A stretch of DNA of 64,000 nucleotides, taken from the NCBI GenBank assembly GCA_016186995.1, contig JACPKQ010000016.1, positions 8,921-72,920 on the forward strand, read 5' to 3'. The DNA comes from Deltaproteobacteria bacterium (GTDB lineage Bacteria > Bdellovibrionota > JACOXK01). Positions 25,106-34,616 of the stretch are shown here, piece after piece. The notes under the pieces were generated by a model. The model did not search any database. It worked only from the letters and a program-made list of their open reading frames with translations, and was not told the DNA's origin. The translations under genes were made by a program, and so were the position numbers. Positions within the stretch are counted from its first letter, which is position 1; each line of letters begins with the position of its first letter.

Positions 25106-26578
25106 ATGTTAGAAACATTATCATTCATCCTTCCTGAACTTTCCCTAACACTCACTTTGTGTACTCTTTTACTTGTCGGACTTAAATTTAAAAATAAATT
25201 TCTTCTTTATAGTCTTGTCAAAATGGGTGTATTGGCTACTTTTATTTTTCTTGTGTGGGGTGGTGGTGGATATTTAAATAGTGTTTCTATTTTTTCCAAC
25301 AGTTTAAGTATCGATCCTTTATCTCGATTTTTTAAAATACTCATTCTTTTCCCAACACTTTTTTGTTCTTGGTTTGCTTTAAATTCTTACGAACTTCACG
25401 AAAAATCCCATATTGAAGCGCTTCTCCTCATATTAGGAAGCACTTTAGGAATGTTTTTTCTTGTAAGCAGCAGTGATCTTCTTATGATTTATCTCTCACT
25501 TGAGACGGTAAGCATTTTCTCTTATGTTTTAGCAGGTATTCGAAAAAAACATGCTCTTTCCAATGAAGCTTCCGTCAAATACATGATTTTCGGTACTTTT
25601 GTAAGTGGTGGTATGCTGTATGGTTTGAGTCTTCTTTATGGCATGACAGGGTCTCTCAACCTTTTAGATATTGCTACCCAACTTAAAGATTACAACACCC
25701 ATGATTTTTCACTTTTATTTATATCTCTTCTTATTTTTGGTGGATTTGCTTACAAAATTTCTGCGGTTCCGTTTCATATGTGGACGCCAGATGTCTATGA
25801 AGGAGCGCCCACACCTATTACAACCTTTTTCTCAACAGCTCCTAAAGTTGCTGGATTTGCAGTTCTTATTCGATTTTTTTATGTTGTTTTTTCAACTCAG
25901 ATGACAGAAGGGGGTGTTACAATATGGGCAACTACTGATTTACACTGGCCTGAGATAGTAGCTCTTCTTTCAGCTATAACTATGACAGTAGGTAACTTTG
26001 CTGCTCTTTCTCAAACTAATGTCAAAAGACTTTTAGCTTACTCAACCATTGCTCATTCTGGATATATCCTCATGGGTTTTGTCGTTCTTGGGGTGGAGGG
26101 GCTTGAAGCCGTCCTCTTTTATACCCTTGTTTATATTTTTATGAAATTAGGAGCCTTTTTTGTAACTCAATGTGTAGGTAATAAATTTAAAAATGAAGAA
26201 CTGAGCTCATTTAAAGAAATTGGGTGGAAATCCCCTCTTCTAGGAATCAGCATGACCCTTTTTCTTTTTGCTCTTATTGGACTTCCTCCTACAAGTGGCT
26301 TTATAGGAAAATTTTATCTTTTTAATGCTGCTCTTCACAAAGGTTTACTCTGGCTTGTCATTGTTGCTATTTTTAATTCTGTCGTTTCTCTTTATTATTA
26401 CGCGAAAATTCTTAAGGCACTGTACCTTGAGAAAAGCGAAAAAGAGTTTTCATTTACACTTAACTTCTTTGACTCCTACGTTCTTGTCTTTCTTTCGGTA
26501 GCTGTTATGCTCCTGGGGATTTACGTTGAACCTTTCATCCACTGGGTTAAAGCATCAGTTTATTTTATTGTTGGATAA
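25106..26578 (+). CDS. nuoN: NADH-quinone oxidoreductase subunit N, set 1
   Basis: This 490-residue antiporter-like subunit ends set 1. Conserved features are YLSLETVSIFSYVLAG with the helix 5 Glu, AVPFHMWTPDVYEGAPTPITTFFSTAPKVAGF, and the VKRLLAYSTIAHSGYIL region with the helix 12 Lys neighbourhood. The length is normal. It is followed after 3 bp by nuoA of set 2, so both sets are probably one transcription unit. Confidence 0.93.
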   Translation: MLETLSFILPELSLTLTLCTLLLVGLKFKNKFLLYSLVKMGVLATFIFLVWGGGGYLNSVSIFSNSLSIDPLSRFFKILILFPTLFCSWFALNSYELHEKSHIEALLLILGSTLGMFFLVSSSDLLMIYLSLETVSIFSYVLAGIRKKHALSNEASVKYMIFGTFVSGGMLYGLSLLYGMTGSLNLLDIATQLKDYNTHDFSLLFISLLIFGGFAYKISAVPFHMWTPDVYEGAPTPITTFFSTAPKVAGFAVLIRFFYVVFSTQMTEGGVTIWATTDLHWPEIVALLSAITMTVGNFAALSQTNVKRLLAYSTIAHSGYILMGFVVLGVEGLEAVLFYTLVYIFMKLGAFFVTQCVGNKFKNEELSSFKEIGWKSPLLGISMTLFLFALIGLPPTSGFIGKFYLFNAALHKGLLWLVIVAIFNSVVSLYYYAKILKALYLEKSEKEFSFTLNFFDSYVLVFLSVAVMLLGIYVEPFIHWVKASVYFIVG

Positions 26579-26581
26579 AAA

Positions 26582-26962
26582 ATGGCGTATCAAACTCACG
26601 AATACATTGCCGTTGGAATGCTTTTTCTTTTTGCAGCACTCGTTGCTACTTTAATCTTGATTGCTACACATCTTTTGGGTCCTAAAATTAAAGACCCAGC
26701 TAAAATGCGTCCTTATGAGTGTGGCCCTGAGCCACAGGGAACGCCACGTCATCAATTTTCTGTTCATTTCTATATCATTGCCATTTTCTTCATTCTTTTT
26801 GATATTGAGGCTGTTTTTATGTATCCATGGGCTGTGATGTTTAAAAAGTTTTTAATCCTGCAAGGATTTGTCATTATTCTTGATATGGTTGTATTCATTG
26901 GTATTTTAGCTGTTGGTTTTATTTATATTTGGAAAAAGAAGGCACTTGAATGGGATTTATAG
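26582..26962 (+). CDS. nuoA: NADH-quinone oxidoreductase subunit A, set 2
   Basis: This 126-residue, three-helix subunit has the standard motifs: MRPYECGPEPQGTPRHQF with the loop Cys and FFILFDIEAVFMYPWAV. It is closer to textbook NuoA than the set 1 copy. Its last 13 bases overlap nuoC, where nuoB would normally stand. Confidence 0.94.
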   Translation: MAYQTHEYIAVGMLFLFAALVATLILIATHLLGPKIKDPAKMRPYECGPEPQGTPRHQFSVHFYIIAIFFILFDIEAVFMYPWAVMFKKFLILQGFVIILDMVVFIGILAVGFIYIWKKKALEWDL

Positions 26963-27402
26963 ACAGAATTAAAGACGGAAAGCTAGAGGTTTCCGCCGAT
27001 GATATGAAATCATGCGTGTGGGAATTTAAAGAAGCGGGGTTTTCTTATCTTTCTGATCTTACAGCCAGAGACAATTATCCAGAAAAGCCTCGGTTTCATG
27101 TCATTTATATTCTTACTCATATGAAAGAAGGAAAATCTATTATTCTTAAAGTTCCTCTTCCAGAAGAAAACCTTCATATTTTGACCATTACTGATATTTG
27201 GCCTGGTGCTAATTGGTTAGAAAGAGAAGCCTTTGATATGTTTGGAATTATTTTTGATGGACATCCCAACCTTACAAGAATTTTGGCTTCGAGCTCTCAA
27301 AGCTGGAGTGGGCGTGGGACAGAAGACTACCCATTAAGAAAAGATTACAACCTTATCCAACGCCCTGGAGATGATAAAACAGAAAAAAATGAAAAATACT
27401 GA
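26950..27402 (+). CDS. nuoC: NADH-quinone oxidoreductase subunit C
   Basis: NuoC (30 kDa subunit family) is a soluble scaffold of the quinone module. The 150-residue protein ends with the family signature NWLEREAFDMFGIIFDGHPNLTRIL and GRGTEDYPLRKDY. It lacks a NuoD fusion. It overlaps nuoA2 upstream and nuoE downstream; nuoB and nuoD, its usual neighbours and contacts, are absent from the locus. Confidence 0.92.
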   Translation: MGFIDRIKDGKLEVSADDMKSCVWEFKEAGFSYLSDLTARDNYPEKPRFHVIYILTHMKEGKSIILKVPLPEENLHILTITDIWPGANWLEREAFDMFGIIFDGHPNLTRILASSSQSWSGRGTEDYPLRKDYNLIQRPGDDKTEKNEKY

Positions 27403-27850
27403 TCAGAAATACATTGAAGAAATTTTTTCTAGATACCCTAACAAGCGGGCAGCAACCCTCCCACTTTTAACGCTTGCACAAGAAAGATTTGGATACATTT
27501 CAAAAGAAGCCTGTGTGTGGGTTGCAGAGCTTATTGGGGTTTCCCCTATGGAAGTTCATGAAACAGCAAGTTTTTACACCCTGTATTATTTAGAACCTGT
27601 GGGCAAAAATAAAATTAAACTATGCACTAATGTTTCTTGCATGCTTTTAGGGGCTAAAAAAATTGAAAAAACCTTAAAAAGAAAATTGGGTTTAAAAAAG
27701 AAAGGCACTACAGAAGATAAAAAATTTCATTTTGAAACAGCAGAATGTTTAGGTTATTGCGATAAAGCCCCTGTGATGCAGATAAATACCGAAACATTTG
27801 AAAAAATTTCTGATGAAAAGGTAGATGAAATTTTAAAAAAATATGAATAG
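27389..27850 (+). CDS. nuoE: NADH-quinone oxidoreductase subunit E
   Basis: This is the thioredoxin-like [2Fe-2S] subunit (cluster N1a) of the NADH module. Four cysteines are in place: CTNVSC and, after about 40 residues, ECLGYC. The N-terminal helices RAATLPLLTLAQERFGYISKEA and SPMEVHETASFYTLY are typical. ATG 27389 is the likelier start (overlap of 14 bp with nuoC); an earlier ATG at 27371 adds only a Lys-rich hexapeptide. A hairpin repeat follows the stop directly. Confidence 0.93.
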   Translation: MKNTDQKYIEEIFSRYPNKRAATLPLLTLAQERFGYISKEACVWVAELIGVSPMEVHETASFYTLYYLEPVGKNKIKLCTNVSCMLLGAKKIEKTLKRKLGLKKKGTTEDKKFHFETAECLGYCDKAPVMQINTETFEKISDEKVDEILKKYE

Positions 27851-27880
27851 TGGATTCCCGCCTTTGCGGGAATGACATTG
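27851..27880. repeat. ATTCCCGC...GCGGGAATGACA hairpin repeat inside the nuo operon
   Basis: ATTCCCGC and GCGGGAAT form an 8 bp stem around a short CTTT loop directly after the nuoE stop. It creates an in-frame ATG (27872) upstream of nuoF. The same family occurs at about 16424 and, decayed, in the islands near 46970, 50620 and 51050. Confidence 0.85.
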
Positions 27881-27886
27881 GATTTT

Positions 27887-29161
27887 ATGGAAAAATATTT
27901 TCTTAAAAATATTGGTAAAAAAGACTCACACAAGCTTTCTACTTATGAAGAAAGTGGTGGGTATCAAACTATTCAAAAAGTTTTTAAACTTGAACCCCAA
28001 AAAGTCGTGGAAGAAGTAAAAATCTCTGGTCTTCGTGGATTAGGGGGTGCAGGATTTCCTACAGGAATGAAATGGGGTTTTATTCCTAAAAATATTTCTC
28101 CCAGATATCTTGTCTGCAATGCAGATGAAGGGGAGCCAGGCACTTTTAAAGACAGATGGCTTATGGATAACGACCCCCACCTTCTCTTAGAAGGTATTAT
28201 GATAGCAAGTTACGCACTTGATATTCATACAGCTTATATTTTTATTCGCGGTGAGTTTTACAATGCAACTCAAAAAGTAAAAGAAGCCATCAAAGAATGT
28301 TATGAACAAAAATATTTGGGTAAAAATATTTTTGGGAAGAGTTTTGATCTTGATATTTATGTTCATAGTGGCGCAGGGGCTTATATTTGCGGTGAAGAAA
28401 CTGCACTTTTAGAAGCTTTGGAGGGCAAACGCGGACTTCCACGAGTAAAACCACCCTTTCCAGCCATTGAAGGGCTTTTTGGAAAACCGACAGTTATTAA
28501 TAACGTTGAAACCCTATGTGGAGTTAAGCTTATCTTAGAACATGGGGCGAAGTGGTACAAAAGTGTGGGAACTGAAAAAAATCCTGGTTACAAACTTTTC
28601 CCAATTAGTGGACATGTGAACAAACCGGGCGTTTATGAACTTCCTTTTGGAATGCCAGTTCAAGAAATTATTGAAAAATATGGTGGTGGAGTCCCAGAAG
28701 GAAGAAAAATTAAAGGGGTTATTCCAGGTGGATCAAGCTCTGGTGTTTTAACAGCTTCGGAACTTAATACACCTATGGATTTTGAAACCTTCCGTGGAAA
28801 AGGGATGATTCTAGGAACCGCTTCTATCATTGTGATGGATGAAACAACAGATATGGTTGAGATTCTTCATAACATTATGCATTTTTATGCTGAAGAATCT
28901 TGTGGGCAGTGTACACCTTGTCGAGAAGGCACGATGTGGAGCTATAAAATTTTGAATCGTCTCATGAAAGACGAAGGAACACGGGAAGATATTGAAACCT
29001 TAAAAAGAATAGCGAAAAATATCAGTGGCACAACACTGTGTGCCTTAGCTGATGGTGCTGCCATTCCTTTAAAAGGATTTGTAGAAAAATTTCCAGAAGA
29101 TTTTGAAAAAAGAATACGAGCACCTAGAAGAGAAACACCTAAACCGGTGATTATGCGATGA
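27887..29161 (+). CDS. nuoF: NADH-quinone oxidoreductase subunit F
   Basis: NuoF binds NADH, FMN and the [4Fe-4S] cluster N3. Visible are the nucleotide loop GLRGLGGAGFPTGMKW, CNADEGEPGTFKDR, GAGAYICGEETALLEALEG, and the cluster cysteines in EESCGQCTPCREG plus TTLCALADGA. Length (424 residues) is normal. ATG 27887 is preferred; the upstream in-frame ATG at 27872 lies in a repeat. NuoE and NuoF together form the diaphorase part, but NuoG, which connects it to the rest, is missing here. Confidence 0.95.
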   Translation: MEKYFLKNIGKKDSHKLSTYEESGGYQTIQKVFKLEPQKVVEEVKISGLRGLGGAGFPTGMKWGFIPKNISPRYLVCNADEGEPGTFKDRWLMDNDPHLLLEGIMIASYALDIHTAYIFIRGEFYNATQKVKEAIKECYEQKYLGKNIFGKSFDLDIYVHSGAGAYICGEETALLEALEGKRGLPRVKPPFPAIEGLFGKPTVINNVETLCGVKLILEHGAKWYKSVGTEKNPGYKLFPISGHVNKPGVYELPFGMPVQEIIEKYGGGVPEGRKIKGVIPGGSSSGVLTASELNTPMDFETFRGKGMILGTASIIVMDETTDMVEILHNIMHFYAEESCGQCTPCREGTMWSYKILNRLMKDEGTREDIETLKRIAKNISGTTLCALADGAAIPLKGFVEKFPEDFEKRIRAPRRETPKPVIMR

Positions 29162-30213
29162 CGCTTACTATTTTGTTAGTTACATTACTTAAAGTTCTTG
29201 TTCTTTCTTTTGTTGTCATCAATGTTGTTCCACTCATGACATGGGTTGAAAGAAGAGGAAGTGCTTTTATACAAGGCCGTATTGGTCCAAATCGTGTAGG
29301 GCCTTTGGGGCTTTTTCAACCTATAGCCGATGGTATCAAATTCATCATGAAAGAGGATACTTATTATCCTCATGTTGATAAAATTCTTTTTATCATTGCC
29401 CCAGCTTTAGCCCTCATTCCTGCTATATTAGCGTTTGCCGCCATTCCTTTTGGCCCACAATTTACGTTGTGGGGATACACAACCGCTCTTCAAATTGCTG
29501 ATATCAATATTGGGGTTATTTATGTTTTGGCTATCGCCTCTTTAAGTATTTATGGAATTCTTTTAGGTGGCTGGGCCTCTAATAATAAATACAGCTTTTT
29601 AGGAAGCGTTCGAAGCAGTGCTCAGATGATTTCATACGAAGTTGCCTTGGGCCTTTCTATTGTAGGGCTTCTGATGATTTATGAAACCACTAGTTTAAAA
29701 GACATGGTCTTAGCACAATCAGTTCCTTTGTGGGGAGTTTTACCTAAATGGGGAATTTTTACTCAACCTGTGGCTTTTCTTCTTTTTTGGATTTGTATAT
29801 TTGCCGAAACAAACAGACTTCCTTTTGATTTACCAGAAGGCGAGACGGAGCTTGTAGCAGGCTATCACACCGAATATTCAGGAATGAAGTTTGCACTTTT
29901 TTTTATGTCTGAATATATGGCTATGTTTACAGGAAGCGCCCTTGCGGCCACCCTTTTTTTAGGTGGCTGGGCTTTCCCACCCGGCATTCAGGAATGGATT
30001 CTCAACTTTGGCCTTTCTAGAAATTTATTTGCTTTTATATGCTTTATCAATTTTATGATTAAGGTTGCGTTCTTCTTATGGTGTTTTGTATGGGTGAGGT
30101 GGACCTTCCCACGATTTAGATATGATCAACTTATGAAATTAGGTTGGAAGTTTATGATACCTGTTGCTCTTTTAAATATTTTAGCTACAGGATTTGTCAT
30201 ATACGGGGCTTAA
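29158..30213 (+). CDS. nuoH: NADH-quinone oxidoreductase subunit H, set 2
   Basis: NuoH forms most of the quinone chamber. The intact 351-residue protein has WVERRGSAFIQGRIGPNRVGP, then QPIADGIKFIMKED (lost in set 1), LGGWASNNKYSFLGSVRSSAQ, and FDLPEGETELVAGYHTEYSGM. It overlaps nuoF by 4 bp (ATGA). It stands where G, H and I would normally lie in order, without G and I. Confidence 0.95.
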   Translation: MTLTILLVTLLKVLVLSFVVINVVPLMTWVERRGSAFIQGRIGPNRVGPLGLFQPIADGIKFIMKEDTYYPHVDKILFIIAPALALIPAILAFAAIPFGPQFTLWGYTTALQIADINIGVIYVLAIASLSIYGILLGGWASNNKYSFLGSVRSSAQMISYEVALGLSIVGLLMIYETTSLKDMVLAQSVPLWGVLPKWGIFTQPVAFLLFWICIFAETNRLPFDLPEGETELVAGYHTEYSGMKFALFFMSEYMAMFTGSALAATLFLGGWAFPPGIQEWILNFGLSRNLFAFICFINFMIKVAFFLWCFVWVRWTFPRFRYDQLMKLGWKFMIPVALLNILATGFVIYGA

Positions 30214-30217
30214 AACG

Positions 30218-30703
30218 ATGGAACACATACTTTTTTATGTTATAAGTGGTTTAGCAATTATAAGTGCTTTAAGCGTTATTCTGAATAAAAACCCTGTTTA
30301 TTCAGCTTTATCACTTGTAGGTTTTCTTTTTGTTCAAGCCATCCTTTTTGTACTTCTCAAAGCTTATTTTATAGCTATTGTACAGGTGCTTGTTTATACG
30401 GGTGCCATTATGGTGCTTTTTGTTTATGTTGTTATGGTTATGAAGCTAAATGAAGAACTTCTTCCTCGTATTCGCTTAAGACCTTTTAGTCTTTTTCTTG
30501 CTGGGCTTTTTGCTTCTTATCTATTTTATATTTTTTCAAAAACACCCACTTTTTCACATCCTGTTTTAAAAACAGGCGATATTTCAGAAATAGGAGAGCT
30601 TTTATTTTCAAAATATGTACTTCCTTTTGAAGTCATTAGCTTATTGTTACTTGTTGCTATGGTAGGGGCTGTTGTTTTAAATAGGAAAAGCAAACATGAA
30701 TGA
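30218..30703 (+). CDS. nuoJ: NADH-quinone oxidoreductase subunit J, set 2
   Basis: This protein of about 161 residues has five helices. The diagnostic stretch is LKAYFIAIVQVLVYTGAIMVLFVYVVMVM. The C-terminal helix FEVISLLLLVAMVGAVVL is typical. The start chosen, ATG 30218, lies 5 bp after the nuoH2 stop; an earlier in-frame start would overlap nuoH2. It overlaps nuoK2 by 8 bp. Confidence 0.93.
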   Translation: MEHILFYVISGLAIISALSVILNKNPVYSALSLVGFLFVQAILFVLLKAYFIAIVQVLVYTGAIMVLFVYVVMVMKLNEELLPRIRLRPFSLFLAGLFASYLFYIFSKTPTFSHPVLKTGDISEIGELLFSKYVLPFEVISLLLLVAMVGAVVLNRKSKHE

Positions 30704-30989
30704 GTATTTTATTTTAGCAAGTATTCTTTTTGCACTTGGAGTCACAGGTGTTCTTATGAGACGCAATCTTTTGGTTATTCTTATGTCTGTTGAGATCATG
30801 CTTGCAAGTAGTAATCTTGCTTTGATTGCAGCTTCTTCTCATGTTGGCAATTTACACGGACATATTTTTGTACTTTTTAATATTGCTGTTGCCGCTGCTG
30901 AAGCAGCTGTAGGCCTTGCTTTGATTGTTATTATTTATAAAAATAAAAAGACCGAAAACGTTGATCAGTTTACATCACTTCACGGATAA
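30696..30989 (+). CDS. nuoK: NADH-quinone oxidoreductase subunit K, set 2
   Basis: This 97-residue, three-helix subunit has both proton-path Glu residues, in ILMSVEIMLASSNLALIA and VAAAEAAVGLALIV. It is followed by a 140 bp gap before nuoL2, the only break inside set 2. I see no coding sequence, no cysteine-rich nuoI remnant and no clear promoter in that gap. Confidence 0.94.
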   Translation: MNEYFILASILFALGVTGVLMRRNLLVILMSVEIMLASSNLALIAASSHVGNLHGHIFVLFNIAVAAAEAAVGLALIVIIYKNKKTENVDQFTSLHG

Positions 30990-31129
30990 TTAAAAAAACA
31001 GCCCATCTAAAGCACCACCCCCAAACTGAAAACCCCAATCCCACTTCTGTCTTTAAAATTTCTTTACTTGCCAGCCCAAGAGGAGGCGTGTAGCTTTGTT
31101 CAAGTCATTGAGATTATAGGGGAAACCTG

Positions 31130-33007
31130 ATGTCTTCATACTTGATTTACGTTGCACTTTTAAGCCCTTTTTTAGGGTTTTTAATACAGATTTTTTTAGG
31201 TGGAAAGCTTTCCAAAACTATTTCTGGAACAATATCTTCTCTTGCTGTTTTTGTTTCGTTTTTAGCAAGTCTTTTTCTCTTTTTTGAGTTCCACAATGTC
31301 AGCTTTTCCCATACACTTTTCTCTTGGTTTGATATTGGAGATTTCAAAGCAGATTTTTCCGTAAAAATAGACCAGCTATCCCTTCTTATGATGCTTGTTG
31401 TAACAGGTATCAGTACTTTAATTCATATTTATTCAACAGGTTACATGCACGAAGATCCGCTTTTTTCTCGTTACTTTGGTTACTTAAATCTTTTTGTATT
31501 TATGATGCTTACCCTTATTATGGCAGACAATCTTCTTCTTATGTTTGTGGGCTGGGAGGGTGTTGGTTTGTGCTCTTATCTTTTGATTGGTTTTTGGTTT
31601 GAAGATGATTTTAAAGCTTTTTGTGGAAAAAAAGCATTTATTGTTAATAGAATTGGGGATGCTGCCTTTATTTTAGGAATTTTTCTTATTTTTTCTTTAT
31701 TTGGAACGCTTGAGTTTGAATCTCTTTACACTTCTACTTTAAACCGCTCCCCTGAAATGGGCTTTGGTCTTCTTTCTTGCATCACTCTTTTTCTTTTTAT
31801 AGGCGCAACAGGAAAAAGCGCACAAATTCCTCTTTATGTATGGTTACCAGATGCCATGGCAGGCCCAACCCCTGTTTCAGCTCTTATTCATGCTGCTACC
31901 ATGGTAACAGCCGGTGTGTATATGATTTGTCGCTTGAGCTTTTTTTATGATCTAACACCCATTGTTCAAAATATTATTATTGTGATCGGAATGGCTACAG
32001 CGATTCTTTCAGGACTGATTGCTCTTACACAAAAAGATATTAAAAAAGTTTTAGCTTATTCAACGGTTTCTCAATTGGGCTATATGTTTGTTGCAGCTGG
32101 CCTCGCAGCTTATGGGGCTGCCATGTTTCATCTGACAACACATGCTTTTTTCAAAGCCCTTCTTTTTCTTTGTTCAGGAAGTGTCATTCATGCCATGAAC
32201 GGGGAGCAAGATATGTTTAAAATGGGCGGGCTTAAAAATGTCATGCCTATTACTTACCTTTCTTTTCTTGTGGGGGCCTTAGCGCTTTCAGGTATTCCCC
32301 CTTTGGCGGGTTTCTTCAGTAAAGATACTATACTTGCATTTGCCTTTGCAAAATCCCCCCTTCTTTGGGGATTAACTGCTTTCACAGCACTTCTCACTTC
32401 TTTTTATATTTTTAGAGCTTTATCTCTCACCTTTCATGGAAAATTAGGCAATATTCATGCTCATGAATCCCCTAGTTCTATGACTGTTCCTCTTGTTTTG
32501 CTTTCTTGTGGAACATTGCTCGTTGGTTTTTTAGGACTACCCCCCATGTTTTCTCACCTTTTTCATGTTGAAAATCTGTTTGAAAAATTCTTGGGATGGG
32601 AATCCTCTCTTCACCTTTCAGGGCAAACAGAGTGGTTTTTGATGGGTGCGTGCTCAGCATTGGTCATACTCACCGCCTACACAGCCACAAAGCTTTTTAG
32701 TGGAGACAAAGCAAAAGTAACAGCGCTGAAAAACAAATTTTCAAAACTTCACACACTTTCAGAAAATAAATTTTATGTGGATGAGTTTTACGATCTTGTT
32801 TTTGTGAAAACTGCACACAAGAAAGCTCAGTTTTTTTGGGAAAAAATTGATATTTTTGTGATTGATGGAATAGTCAACGGCGTTGGATCACTAGGAAGAA
32901 ATCTTTCAATACTCTTGAGCCTTATTCAAACGGGAAGGGTCATTAATTATGCCTTTATGATGTTTTTAGGTATGATTTTAATTCTTCTTTATTTAGTGAA
33001 GTTGTAA
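31130..33007 (+). CDS. nuoL: NADH-quinone oxidoreductase subunit L, set 2
   Basis: This 625-residue NuoL has normal length and no insertion. Motifs include LMFVGWEGVGLCSYLLIGFW, YVWLPDAMAGPTPVSALIHAATMVTAG, KKVLAYSTVSQLGYMFVAAG, and the long C-terminal lateral helix region NKFYVDEFYDLVFVKTAHK. GGGGAA lies a few bases before the ATG. It abuts nuoM2 with no spacer. Confidence 0.95.
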   Translation: MSSYLIYVALLSPFLGFLIQIFLGGKLSKTISGTISSLAVFVSFLASLFLFFEFHNVSFSHTLFSWFDIGDFKADFSVKIDQLSLLMMLVVTGISTLIHIYSTGYMHEDPLFSRYFGYLNLFVFMMLTLIMADNLLLMFVGWEGVGLCSYLLIGFWFEDDFKAFCGKKAFIVNRIGDAAFILGIFLIFSLFGTLEFESLYTSTLNRSPEMGFGLLSCITLFLFIGATGKSAQIPLYVWLPDAMAGPTPVSALIHAATMVTAGVYMICRLSFFYDLTPIVQNIIIVIGMATAILSGLIALTQKDIKKVLAYSTVSQLGYMFVAAGLAAYGAAMFHLTTHAFFKALLFLCSGSVIHAMNGEQDMFKMGGLKNVMPITYLSFLVGALALSGIPPLAGFFSKDTILAFAFAKSPLLWGLTAFTALLTSFYIFRALSLTFHGKLGNIHAHESPSSMTVPLVLLSCGTLLVGFLGLPPMFSHLFHVENLFEKFLGWESSLHLSGQTEWFLMGACSALVILTAYTATKLFSGDKAKVTALKNKFSKLHTLSENKFYVDEFYDLVFVKTAHKKAQFFWEKIDIFVIDGIVNGVGSLGRNLSILLSLIQTGRVINYAFMMFLGMILILLYLVKL

Positions 33008-34615
33008 ATGGATTTATTGTTAAAACATTTTTTAAGCATTACTATTTTCTTACCGGCCCTTTTTGGCCTTTTTCTTTTTTTTATACCTCAAAGTAAAACA
33101 AGGTTTTTAAAATTTGTTTCTTTAAACGGAAGTATTCTTACCTTTTTAATGACCCTTGGCATTTTGTGTTATTTTACAGGAACGGCTGAAGTACAATTTG
33201 TTGAAAAATATTCCTGGATACCTCTTTTTGGGGTTTCTTATTTTATTGGTATCGATGGTTTAAGCCTTTATCTTTTTATTCTTACAAGTTTTTTGACACC
33301 CCTTGTTCTTCTTTATGTATCTCCTGAAGAAAAAAAGCTAAAACCCTTTTTGATTCTTATTTTATTTTTAGAAACGGCTATGCTCGGTACTTTTGCAGCG
33401 CTTGACCTTATTCTTTTCTACATTTTTTGGGAGGCCATGCTCATCCCCATGTATTTTATGATTGGAGTGTGGGGTGGGGAAGAAAGGCTGTACGCAACGA
33501 TCAAGTTTTTGCTTTATACCATTCTAGGAAGCTTCTTAATGTTAGTTGCCTTGATTGCACTTGTGATGATTCACCATTCAACAACAGGTGTTTTTACAAC
33601 AAATCTTTTAAAACTTTATGGCACACCATTAGGCTCTTTAGAAATGTGGTTGTTTTTAGGATTTGCTCTTGCCTTTCTTATTAAAGTGCCCCTTTTTCCT
33701 TTTCATACATGGTTGCCTGATGCACACGTTCAGGCTCCCACAGAAGGAAGCGTCATTTTAGCAGGGATTTTACTTAAAATGGGTATGTATGGACTTTTTC
33801 GTTTTGCTTTGCCTTTATTCCCTCAAGCAAGCATGGCGGTGACACCTTATGTTGTTACCCTTGCGCTTATAGGAATTATTTATGGTGCTTTTCTGGCCTG
33901 GGCTCAAAAAGATCTTAAAAAACTTGTGGCCTATTCAAGTGTCAGTCACTTAGGTTATGCAGTGCTAGGGCTTTTTGTTTTAAACCATACAGGGGTTACA
34001 GGAAGCTTAGTTCAAAATATCTCTCACGGGCTTGCCACAGGGGCACTCTTTTTTATTGTTGGAATGATTTACAAACGTACTCACACAAAGAAAATTGAAG
34101 AATTGGGTGGGCTTGCAAGTTCATGTCCTAAACTTTTCTTTTTCTTTCTCATTGCAACATTGGCAAGTATTGGTTTACCCCTTACAAGTGGTTTTGTAGG
34201 TGAGATCCTTTGTCTTTTTGGAGCTTTCCAAGAATATGGCGTACAGGGTTTTGCGTGGGGTGGGGAAACTTTGATCAACATAAGAAATATTATTTTTGGA
34301 ACAGTGGGCATTCTTGGCGTACTTATGGGTGCTATCTACATGCTTAATATGTTTCAAAAAGTAATGTTTGGAAAACCAAAATTTGAAGATTTGAAAGATC
34401 TTGAATGGAAAGAGGTTTTAGTTTTAACACCTTTAATTATTATGATTTTCTCAATTGGGGTGTACCCAAAATTGCTCACAAACAAGATGGAAAATTCTAT
34501 CGATCATCTTGTTAAAAACGTTTATAAATATTCGTTAACAACTTTGTCATTCCCACCCGAAGCTCTCGGCACAAGCGGGAACCCAGAAAGCGAAGCTACC
34601 TCTAAAAAGGATTAA
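33008..34615 (+). CDS. nuoM: NADH-quinone oxidoreductase subunit M, set 2 (repeat-derived C-terminus)
   Basis: This 535-residue antiporter-like subunit has FYIFWEAMLIPMYFMIGVWGG with the helix 5 Glu and IKVPLFPFHTWLPDAHVQAPTEGSVILAG with the conserved Asp. The last membrane helix ends near residue 500. The final 25 residues (SFPPEALGTSGNPESEATSK and neighbours) are encoded by a dispersed ATTCCC...GCGGGAA-type repeat at 34546-34585, so the C-terminal tail is a recent extension. Confidence 0.94.
   Translation: MDLLLKHFLSITIFLPALFGLFLFFIPQSKTRFLKFVSLNGSILTFLMTLGILCYFTGTAEVQFVEKYSWIPLFGVSYFIGIDGLSLYLFILTSFLTPLVLLYVSPEEKKLKPFLILILFLETAMLGTFAALDLILFYIFWEAMLIPMYFMIGVWGGEERLYATIKFLLYTILGSFLMLVALIALVMIHHSTTGVFTTNLLKLYGTPLGSLEMWLFLGFALAFLIKVPLFPFHTWLPDAHVQAPTEGSVILAGILLKMGMYGLFRFALPLFPQASMAVTPYVVTLALIGIIYGAFLAWAQKDLKKLVAYSSVSHLGYAVLGLFVLNHTGVTGSLVQNISHGLATGALFFIVGMIYKRTHTKKIEELGGLASSCPKLFFFFLIATLASIGLPLTSGFVGEILCLFGAFQEYGVQGFAWGGETLINIRNIIFGTVGILGVLMGAIYMLNMFQKVMFGKPKFEDLKDLEWKEVLVLTPLIIMIFSIGVYPKLLTNKMENSIDHLVKNVYKYSLTTLSFPPEALGTSGNPESEATSKKD
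34546..34585. repeat. Repeat copy forming the nuoM2 C-terminus
   Basis: GTCATTCCCACCCGAAGC ... AAGCGGGAACCCAG has the layout of the ATTCCCGC/GCGGGAAT family with a longer centre. It is in frame with nuoM2, and about 30 further bases are read before the stop. Confidence 0.65.
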
Positions 34616-34616
34616 A

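Noticed and set aside
30990-31129. 140 bp gap between nuoK2 and nuoL2, including AGGAGG at about 31080 followed by GTG TAG
   Set aside because: Searched for a nuoI remnant (CxxCxxCxxxCP motifs) and for a promoter; neither is visible, and the Shine-Dalgarno-like site leads to an immediate stop.
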